This document shows positions 1 through 4,946 of a stretch of DNA of 7,063 nt, one piece after another. The notes beneath the pieces are model-generated. The model was given only the letters and a program-made list of their open reading frames with translations. It was not told the origin of the DNA and ran no database searches. The position numbers were made by a program, and so were the translations under genes. How positions within the stretch are numbered: the first letter of the stretch is position 1; every line of letters starts with the position of its first letter. Origin of the DNA: PVC group bacterium (lineage in GTDB: Bacteria; GCA-001730085; JADFSZ01); assembly GCA_022560555.1 (NCBI GenBank), contig JADFSZ010000091.1:1-7063 (forward strand). The letters run 5' to 3'.

Positions 1-30
1 GGCTCTTCTAAATATTAGGCGTTCGAAGGG

Positions 31-42
31 CGAAGGCCTTCG
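31..42. other. 12-bp perfect palindrome downstream of uvrB
   Basis: CGAAGGCCTTCG reads the same on both strands and lies about 55 nt past the uvrB stop codon. A partial copy of its left half (TTCGAAGGGCGAAGG) directly precedes it on the + strand, so alternative foldings are possible. There is no T-run after it on the minus strand, so it is not a classical intrinsic terminator. Its role is unknown. It could be a transcription pause, a protein-binding site or part of an intergenic repeat. Confidence 0.4.
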
Positions 43-57
43 GAAATCCAGGCAACC

Positions 58-92
58 GTCTGTGGACTGTCGACTGTCTTCTGTTGTCTGTT
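58..92. repeat. Five-copy 7-bp tandem repeat (ACAG-type heptad tract)
   Basis: Five consecutive heptamers on the + strand read GTCTGTG, GACTGTC, GACTGTC, TTCTGTT and GTCTGTT. All share a CTGT core in the same phase, which is ACAG on the minus strand. The two central units are identical. The tract starts only 4 nt beyond the uvrB stop codon in the transcribed direction. It is enclosed by a 7-bp inverted repeat, AGGCAAC at 50-56 and GTTGCCT at 90-96, so the transcript could form a stem with the tract in the loop. The sequence shows this directly. Whether it is a dispersed family in the genome cannot be seen here. Confidence 0.65.
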
Positions 93-96
93 GCCT

Positions 97-2103
97 TTAC
101 GCTCCCATCAACAATGACTGCATTTTACGAATTTCATCTCTAATGTCAGCCGCTTCTTCAAAATCTAACTTTCGCGCGGCCGCTTTCATGGCTTCTTCCA
201 TCTCGATAATTTCGCTGGCTAATTCCTCTTGGTTCAAACCTTGAGTCATCAGATCGTGTTTTCTGCTTTTCCGCTTTTTTCCCTTTTTGCTTTTTTGAAC
301 AAGGTCCTCGATCCCCATTAAATCACGAATCTCATTCACAACGGTGCGAGGTGTAATCCCCATTTTTTGATTGTAGGCAAATTGTACTTTTCTTCGTCGC
401 TCCGTTTCCTGGACAGCCTGTTGAATGGATTTCGTAAAACGATCAGCGTACAAAATCACTTGGCCATGAATATTTCTGGCCGCACGACCCATGGTTTGAA
501 TGAGAGCACGCTCATTTCTCAAGAACCCTTCCTTGTCAGCGTCAAGAATGGCAACAAGGGATACTTCCGGCAAATCCAAACCCTCACGCAGCAGGTTCAC
601 ACCGACAAGACAGTCGTATTTCCCTTTTCGAAGATCCCTTAAAATCATCGAGCGCTCAAGCGTTTTTACCTCCGAATGAAGGTATTGACTCCGGATTTTT
701 ATTTCACGAAGATACTCATCCAAATCCTCTGCCATTCGCTTGGTGAGTGTTGTAACCAGCGTTCGTTCTTTTCTCTCGGCACGAATTCGGATTTCTTCGA
801 TAACATCATCAACCTGATTTTTAAGCGGACGAACGCTCACGCTGGGATCAAGCAAGCCTGTCGGCCGGATCACTTGTTGGACAATATTTTGACTTTCTTT
901 CATTTCATACGGACCGGGAGTTGCTGAAATACACACAAGCTGGTTAATTTTTTTTTCAAACTCTTCGAATTTCAGAGGCCGATTATCTTTCGCGGACGGC
1001 AGCCGGAACCCGTGCTCAATAAGCACTTTTTTTCGCGCTTGATCTCCTTCATACATCCCTCTTAATTGAGGAAACGTGGCGTGAGATTCATCGATAAAGA
1101 TGAGAAAATTCTTAGGAAAATAGTCAATAAGAACACTTGGGGCTTCTCCCGCGGCTCTCCCGCTCATATGCCGGGAATAATTCTCAATTCCCTTGCAGTA
1201 CCCGATCGCGTCCATCATCTCAAGATCATACTCTGTTCGTTTTCTCAATCGCTCAGCTTCAACAATCATGTTTTGGCTTTCAAAATACTTCAATTGACCG
1301 GCAAGTTCCCTCTTAATATGCTTCTTGGCCCTTTGCATTTTATCGCGCGGTAAAACATAGTGACTGGCCGGGTTTATGAGGATCTCATTTTCTTTACGAA
1401 CGACTTTTCCCGAGACGGTTTCGATCTCATATAAGCCGTCTATTTCATCTCCAAAAAGTTCAATGCGCACGGCTTTATCACTTTCGTAAGATGGAACCAC
1501 TTCGATCACATCTCCCCTAACACGAAATTTTGTCCGCATTAAATCTGTGTCGTTCCGTTCATAGTACATCCGAACCAGAGCTTCGATGATTTCTTTACGT
1601 GTGATGGATTGACCGGCTTTTAAATGCAGATTCATGCTTTTATAGTCTTCGGGTGCTCCTAATCCGTAGATACATGAGACACTCGCGACAATAATCGTAT
1701 CCGGTCTTGTGAGGACAGATCGTGTGGCACGATGACGCAATTTATCAATTTCTTCGTTTACGGACGCGTCTTTTTCAATATAAATATCCCGTTGGGGAAT
1801 GTAAGCTTCCGGCTGATAATAATCATAGTAGCTGACAAAATACTCAACGGAATTTTTAGGGAAAAATCTTTTAAATTCATTGCATAATTGAGCGGCAAGC
1901 GTTTTATTGTGTGTGATCACAAGCACGGGGCGGTTAACTTTTGCAATCAAATTGGCAACAGTAAATGTTTTTCCGGATCCGGTTACTCCTTTTAGGGTCT
2001 GTATGCGCGCGCCCTGTTCAATGCCCTTTGAGAGCTCTTTGATAACTTTGGGCTGATCTCCACAGGGTTGAAAATCCGAGGTGAGTTCAAATTTTTGAGG
2101 CAT
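97..2103 (-). CDS. uvrB: UvrABC excinuclease subunit B
   Basis: UvrB is the central damage-verification and DNA-loading subunit of nucleotide excision repair. UvrA delivers it to lesions, and it then recruits UvrC for the dual incision. The 668 residues match the usual family length of about 660-680. Visible in order are the Walker A motif GVTGSGKT (39-46), the beta-hairpin region that clamps DNA (about 93-124, starting YDYYQPEAYIPQRDIYIEK), the DESH Walker B box (338-341), SATPG (393-397), the helicase motif VI QTMGRAARN (536-543), a lysine/arginine-rich linker (603-615) and a C-terminal UVR helical hairpin (about 629-664) that contacts UvrC. The ATG start at 2103 overlaps the end of the thioesterase gene by 17 nt and has only a weak Shine-Dalgarno, suggesting translational coupling. 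It is the last gene of the unit. No key residue appears to be missing. Confidence 0.98.
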   Translation of the reverse strand: MPQKFELTSDFQPCGDQPKVIKELSKGIEQGARIQTLKGVTGSGKTFTVANLIAKVNRPVLVITHNKTLAAQLCNEFKRFFPKNSVEYFVSYYDYYQPEAYIPQRDIYIEKDASVNEEIDKLRHRATRSVLTRPDTIIVASVSCIYGLGAPEDYKSMNLHLKAGQSITRKEIIEALVRMYYERNDTDLMRTKFRVRGDVIEVVPSYESDKAVRIELFGDEIDGLYEIETVSGKVVRKENEILINPASHYVLPRDKMQRAKKHIKRELAGQLKYFESQNMIVEAERLRKRTEYDLEMMDAIGYCKGIENYSRHMSGRAAGEAPSVLIDYFPKNFLIFIDESHATFPQLRGMYEGDQARKKVLIEHGFRLPSAKDNRPLKFEEFEKKINQLVCISATPGPYEMKESQNIVQQVIRPTGLLDPSVSVRPLKNQVDDVIEEIRIRAERKERTLVTTLTKRMAEDLDEYLREIKIRSQYLHSEVKTLERSMILRDLRKGKYDCLVGVNLLREGLDLPEVSLVAILDADKEGFLRNERALIQTMGRAARNIHGQVILYADRFTKSIQQAVQETERRRKVQFAYNQKMGITPRTVVNEIRDLMGIEDLVQKSKKGKKRKSRKHDLMTQGLNQEELASEIIEMEEAMKAAARKLDFEEAADIRDEIRKMQSLLMGA

Positions 2104-2494
2104 GGAGAATCTCGGTCAATTCTTGAGGCATGCGGGTCGGTTTTCCCTCTCTGTCGCAAAAACAGTGCGCTGTCCATCCTTCGGCAATGATCGCTTTATC
2201 GCCATTCTTAGATAATTTATAAGCAAATTTTAGTGAGCTTTTACCAACATGCGTTATGCTTGAAGAAACATGAATAATGTCATCATAACAGGCGGCCTTC
2301 CGGTATTTGCAATAGACCTCAAGCACAGGAAGAAACTCTCCCTTATGTTCGAGGTCCTTATAATTCACACCTAAAGAGCGGATATGTTCCGTTCGCGCCA
2401 TTTCAAACCAGGTCATGTAATTCCCATAATACACAAACCCCATTTGATCCGTATCTTTGTATGTTACACGAATTTTAAGAGTAGTTTCACTCAT
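2087..2494 (-). CDS. ybgC: YbgC/4HBT-family acyl-CoA thioesterase (hotdog fold)
   Basis: This is a 135-residue single-domain hotdog protein of the YbgC/4-hydroxybenzoyl-CoA thioesterase family, whose members hydrolyse acyl-CoA thioesters in the cytoplasm. The signature is near the N-terminus: YKDTDQMGFVYYGNYMTWFE (12-31), with Asp16 at the position of the family's catalytic aspartate. In proteobacteria ybgC often accompanies tol-pal; here it lies between nnrE and uvrB, so context does not reveal its substrate. I chose the ATG at 2494 because it gives the usual family N-terminus, MSETTLKIRV. It also overlaps the nnrE stop in an ATGAGTGA arrangement typical of coupled translation. A TTG at 2521 and an ATG at 2512 are in frame further upstream but would add a lysine-rich tail and fit ribosome-site spacing poorly. 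Physiological substrate unknown. Confidence 0.9.
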   Translation of the reverse strand: MSETTLKIRVTYKDTDQMGFVYYGNYMTWFEMARTEHIRSLGVNYKDLEHKGEFLPVLEVYCKYRKAACYDDIIHVSSSITHVGKSSLKFAYKLSKNGDKAIIAEGWTAHCFCDREGKPTRMPQELTEILHASKI

Positions 2495-3197
2495 GTTTCG
2501 ATTTTTTTTCATCCCTCTCAATTACCCGGCGAACGACCTGAGAAGGAAACCCGATATCAGCCACGATCAGATTCCCAACATAGGGCACGGCAGGCACCTC
2601 CAGTAAATGATTTTTGGCTAATCCGAAGGTTATAGTCTCTTTGGCTTGAATGCATGGGGTGCAAATTTGCTTGTTTTTTACACAAAGTCCTGAAGGAATA
2701 TCAACGGACAAAATGGGGATTCCCGATTGATTCATGGTGTTAATAATGTTTTGAAAGGAACCGTCAAGATCACCCCGGAATCCGGTGCCAAAAATCGCAT
2801 CGATAATAAGGTGTGATTCTTTAAACATTTCTTGGGAATCTTGATTAGGCCAATTCGTGACGGATATATGCAGCGCTTCGAGAATGCGGTAATTGACGAG
2901 GGAGTCTCCGTGGAATTGATCTTTTGATGACAGAATGCATACAGTGACGTCACCGCCCAAGTGATTCAGCCACCGCGCGGCTACAAATCCGTCTCCGGCA
3001 TTATTCCCTTTACCGCATACAATGACAAATTTCTTTTTCTGACGAGATCCAGCAAGTATCCAAGCCCGTTCGGCAACAGATTTACCAGCGTGTTCCATCA
3101 GAACAAGACCGGGAATACCAATGATCTGAATGGTCACCCGGTCAATCTCTCTCATCGTTTCATTCGATACGGCTATCACGTGACTTGATTCATCCAT
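2487..3197 (-). CDS. nnrE: NAD(P)H-hydrate epimerase (YjeF N-terminal domain)
   Basis: The product repairs damaged nicotinamide cofactor by interconverting the R and S epimers of NAD(P)H hydrate, so that the S-specific dehydratase NnrD can restore NAD(P)H. The 236 residues form only the YjeF N-terminal Rossmann-like domain. Landmarks are MREID (15-19), GIPGLVLMEHAG (27-38), the nucleotide-binding loop GKGNNAGDG (62-70), DAIFGTGF (133-140, where Asp133 is a probable active-site residue) and SVDIPSG (164-170). The C-terminal dehydratase domain found in fused Nnr proteins of about 500 residues is absent, and no separate nnrD lies in this window. The ATG start at 3197 is about 13 nt after the RNase P RNA and has no recognisable Shine-Dalgarno, so the exact start is less certain than the identity. 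A GTG at 3179 is an alternative. The 3' end overlaps the thioesterase start by 8 nt. Confidence 0.93.
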   Translation of the reverse strand: MDESSHVIAVSNETMREIDRVTIQIIGIPGLVLMEHAGKSVAERAWILAGSRQKKKFVIVCGKGNNAGDGFVAARWLNHLGGDVTVCILSSKDQFHGDSLVNYRILEALHISVTNWPNQDSQEMFKESHLIIDAIFGTGFRGDLDGSFQNIINTMNQSGIPILSVDIPSGLCVKNKQICTPCIQAKETITFGLAKNHLLEVPAVPYVGNLIVADIGFPSQVVRRVIERDEKKSKHE

Positions 3198-3210
3198 GAA
3201 TTGAATTTAT

Positions 3211-3643
3211 TGATGGGGATCAAACGAGCAGATCTATAAGCCGAGTTCTGTTATCGATGGCTATTTATCTTGTCCCGATGTTACCATCGGGATCCAGCGA
3301 CCTACCCGAAAGGATATAAGCGGGCCGCTTCCCTTCGTATTTGGTCTTGCTCCGGATGGGGTTTACCCGGCCATGATGTCACCACCATGCCGGTGCGCTC
3401 TTACCGCACCTTTTCACCCTTACCCCGAACCTCTCACAAAGCTCAGGTCATACCTACATTATGAGAGACTTGTCTTTGTGCCTGAGTGTTGTGAGAGTTT
3501 CGGGGCGGTATCGTTTCTGTGGCACTTTCCTTCTCGTTACCGAGACTGGACGTTATCCAGCATCCTGCCCTATGGAGCTCGGACTTTCCTCTATGCCGAA
3601 TATTCGGCACAGCAACCATCCGATCTGCTTTTTGATCCCATCA
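3211..3643 (-). ncRNA. rnpB: RNase P RNA, bacterial, probably class A
   Basis: This is the catalytic RNA of RNase P, which trims 5' leaders from tRNA precursors. Read on the minus strand, the conserved blocks occur in the right order: GAGGAAAGTCCGAGCTCC (3574-3591), GTGCCACAGAAACGATACCG just downstream, GGTAAGGGTGAAAAGGTGCG near 3404-3423, AAACCCCATCCGGAGCAAGA near 3342-3363 and ACAGAACTCGGCTTATAGAT (about 3232-3251). The ends are set by the P1 helix: TGATGGGATCAAA plus GCAGATC at the 5' end pairs with GATCTGC plus TTTGATCCCCATCA at the 3' end, about 20 bp with one bulge and a small internal loop. A long P12-like arm spans 3423-3505, and a hairpin with a GTAA tetraloop lies at 3273-3292. The length of about 430 nt is at the large end for class A. 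End positions are good to a few nucleotides. The gene is squeezed between rnhA and nnrE. Confidence 0.95.
3273..3292 (-). other. GNRA-tetraloop hairpin inside RNase P RNA (P19-like)
   Basis: Within the RNase P RNA the minus strand reads TCCCGATG, GTAA, CATCGGGA. This is a perfect 8-bp stem capped by a GNRA tetraloop, placed shortly before the conserved 3' block. The position fits the P19 stem present in many bacterial RNase P RNAs. It is part of the folded RNA and not a terminator, because no T-run follows and conserved rnpB sequence continues beyond it. Confidence 0.6.
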
Positions 3644-3653
3644 GATATGATTA

Positions 3654-4070
3654 TTAATTTTTGAATTCTAATACTTCTTCTAACGCTTCGTTGGCCAGAC
3701 GATCCGCCTCTTTGTTCTCGCTTCTCCTGACGTGGCGAAGGCTAAACTCAGGGAAATGAGTCACAAGGTTTTTTGCGATTTCAAAAAGAGGCTTTAATTT
3801 ATCATCACTGACTTTATATTGACCTAACAATTGTTTAACCACCAGTTCACTGTCAACATAGGCTTCAACACGTTTGGCTCTCAGGCCCAGAGCTTCCTGC
3901 AGGCCTAAAATCAACGCAGTATATTCCGCAACATTGTTGGTTGTTATACCAATAAATTTCTTTATTTCTTTTATAAGTTCATCCGGAGGCACGAGTATCC
4001 TGATACCCACCGCCGCGTACCCGGGATTTCCCCGTGATGCTCCGTCCGTATACACTCGTAAATGGTTCAT
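3654..4070 (-). CDS. rnhA: Ribonuclease HI family protein
   Basis: This RNase H-fold enzyme cleaves the RNA strand of RNA-DNA hybrids, which removes R-loops and primers. All four acidic catalytic positions are visible: Asp9 in YTDGASRGNPG (7-17), Glu49 in NNVAEYTAL (45-53), Asp73 in VDSELVV (72-78) and Asp123 in NKEADRLAN (119-127). His113 sits in the loop before the last aspartate, where the assisting histidine is expected. At 138 residues it is shorter than E. coli RNase HI (155) and resembles the compact bacterial/archaeal variants that lack the basic protrusion. Its ATG follows the stop codon of the zinc-ribbon gene with no intervening base, so translation is probably coupled. The stop codon lies only about 10 nt before the 5' end of the RNase P RNA. 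Substrate preference of this subgroup is not evident from sequence. Confidence 0.93.
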   Translation of the reverse strand: MNHLRVYTDGASRGNPGYAAVGIRILVPPDELIKEIKKFIGITTNNVAEYTALILGLQEALGLRAKRVEAYVDSELVVKQLLGQYKVSDDKLKPLFEIAKNLVTHFPEFSLRHVRRSENKEADRLANEALEEVLEFKN

Positions 4071-4793
4071 TTATGTGGTCTCGCTTATTTTTTCCTTACA
4101 ATAAAGCATGCGGCTGCAATCTGGGCACATTTGAACGCCCAGGCCGGACATCGTTTCATTGATCAGTTGGGGTGAGAGACGCATGTGACATCCACCGCAT
4201 TCTTGACCTTCGATACTTACAATGGCCGTGTCTTTTGTTTTGATCAAAATCTTTTCATACTGATCGAGTGTCTTAGTGTCAACGGCCTTGAGATGCTCTT
4301 CACGCTTAGCCATCCAATCCTTGATTTGGGCATCCAGTTTAGCCACTTCTTCATGGCACTCTTTTTCTTTAGCATTTAAATCATCTTCCTGAGATTTAAG
4401 ATCTTTTTTCTTCTTATCGATACTATTTTCGGAATTTTCAATTTGTTCCATTTTATTTAAAATTTCTTCCTCGAGAAGAGAATTTTTATCTTTAGCGGTA
4501 TTGATTTCATTCTGCAAAGCTTTATAGGACTCATTATCTTTCACTTGGGTGAGTTGCCCTTCGTGTTTTTTTATACCCTCAAGATTCGTGGCGACTTCTT
4601 GTTCCAAGGCATTTTTAGAGACTTGAAGGTCCTTGAATTTTCCCACATATTCATTCAGATCCACCAAAAGGGCCTTCTTTAACACTTGCAGCCGTGTCAC
4701 TTCCCTTGGATATGTATCTCTTTTTGTCCTCAGCTCCAGCATCTTTAAGTCCAGTTCGCTCAGAGACAAGAGAGCTATTATGGTGTCTTTCAT
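4071..4793 (-). CDS. Coiled-coil zinc-ribbon protein (DUF164/C4-type family)
   Basis: A 240-residue cytoplasmic protein of the widespread but poorly characterised C4-type zinc-ribbon family (DUF164; structures of the family show a long helical hairpin). Residues about 5-175 are almost wholly charged heptad-like helix, with the family's landmark NESYKALQNEI in the middle (87-97). The C-terminus carries a four-cysteine ribbon, CGGC (199-202) and CPDC (223-226), separated by the typical LSPQLINE segment. No signal peptide or membrane segment is visible. The ATG at 4793 is chosen because AGGTGG lies 8 nt upstream; an in-frame GTG at 4805 falls inside that ribosome-binding site. It is the first gene of the rnhA-rnpB-nnrE-uvrB unit and follows a strong promoter. 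The close linkage to rnhA and rnpB hints at a nucleic-acid role, but the function is unknown. Confidence 0.88.
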   Translation of the reverse strand: MKDTIIALLSLSELDLKMLELRTKRDTYPREVTRLQVLKKALLVDLNEYVGKFKDLQVSKNALEQEVATNLEGIKKHEGQLTQVKDNESYKALQNEINTAKDKNSLLEEEILNKMEQIENSENSIDKKKKDLKSQEDDLNAKEKECHEEVAKLDAQIKDWMAKREEHLKAVDTKTLDQYEKILIKTKDTAIVSIEGQECGGCHMRLSPQLINETMSGLGVQMCPDCSRMLYCKEKISETT

Positions 4794-4801
4794 AGAACCT
4801 T

Positions 4802-4807
4802 CCACCT
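4802..4807 (-). promoter_or_regulatory. Shine-Dalgarno deciding the zinc-ribbon protein start
   Basis: The minus strand reads AGGTGG, 8 nt before the ATG at 4793, followed by a second purine block (AAGG). This spacing supports the ATG. The alternative in-frame GTG at 4805 lies within the element and would have no ribosome-binding site of its own. Confidence 0.7.
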
Positions 4808-4831
4808 AGCAGGGATTTTAATCATTTATAA

Positions 4832-4848
4832 TGTGTCTTAGAGACACA
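4832..4848 (-). promoter_or_regulatory. Perfect 7-bp hairpin at the predicted 5' end of the mRNA
   Basis: The minus strand reads TGTGTCT, CTA, AGACACA: a perfect 7-bp inverted repeat with a 3-nt loop. It begins only a few bases after the predicted transcription start of the promoter at 4857-4885 and ends about 38 nt before the start codon. A stem at the extreme 5' end can protect an mRNA from decay. As DNA, the same dyad could be an operator just downstream of the promoter. It is not followed by a T-run and is unlikely to be a terminator. Confidence 0.55.
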
Positions 4849-4856
4849 GGGGTGAG

Positions 4857-4885
4857 AGTATAGCATCAGCTATGGGGAAAGTCAA
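4857..4885 (-). promoter_or_regulatory. Sigma70-type promoter for the zinc-ribbon-rnhA-rnpB-nnrE-ybgC-uvrB unit
   Basis: On the minus strand, TTGACT (4880-4885) and TATACT (4857-4862) are separated by exactly 17 nt. The -10 box is preceded by TGC, an extended -10 feature. Each hexamer differs from the housekeeping consensus at one position. Transcription would start around 4850, giving a leader of about 57 nt to the ATG at 4793. The site lies in the only sizeable intergenic gap of the window, between the GGDEF gene and the zinc-ribbon gene. This supports a transcription unit boundary here. Confidence 0.75.
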
Positions 4886-4930
4886 ACAGTGTAAAGCTCC
4901 TAAAAATGAAGGACTTAGTGCGGTAAAGAA

Positions 4931-4942
4931 CCCTTTGAAGGG
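4931..4942 (-). terminator. Weak intrinsic terminator candidate after the GGDEF-PilZ gene
   Basis: A few bases past the stop codon at 4947 the minus strand reads CCCTT, CA, AAGGG followed by TTCTTT. The stem is only 4-5 bp and the T-tract is interrupted, so termination would be inefficient at best. Its placement between the end of one gene and the strong promoter of the next is the main support. Confidence 0.3.
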
Positions 4943-4946
4943 GGCA

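Noticed and set aside
58-92. CRISPR array or phage attachment site
   Set aside because: The repeat unit is 7 bp without spacers, no cas genes are nearby, and no tRNA gene or integrase is present.
1992-2177. Minus-strand open frame of 61 codons across the ybgC-uvrB junction
   Set aside because: It overlaps two well-supported genes in another frame and has no family resemblance.
2494-2521. TTG at 2521 or ATG at 2512 as start of the thioesterase
   Set aside because: These add residues not typical of the family. The purine block GAGAGGG directly abuts the 2512 ATG, leaving no spacing, and the 2494 ATG gives the conserved N-terminus and a stop-start overlap.
3270-3664. Several plus-strand open frames of 64-94 codons
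   Set aside because: They lie entirely inside the RNase P RNA, whose conserved blocks and helices explain the sequence. Their translations look like no protein family.
3644-3690. Dedicated promoter for rnpB inside the rnhA 3' end
   Set aside because: TAATAA could be a -10 box at the right distance, but no acceptable -35 hexamer lies 16-18 nt upstream, and AT-rich codons explain the sequence. Kept only as a possibility in a finding.
4793-4805. GTG at 4805 as start of the zinc-ribbon protein
   Set aside because: It falls inside the AGGTGG Shine-Dalgarno that serves the ATG at 4793 with normal spacing.
4832-4848. Hairpin as an intrinsic terminator
   Set aside because: It lies downstream of a strong promoter in the same orientation, has a low-GC stem and is not followed by a T-run.
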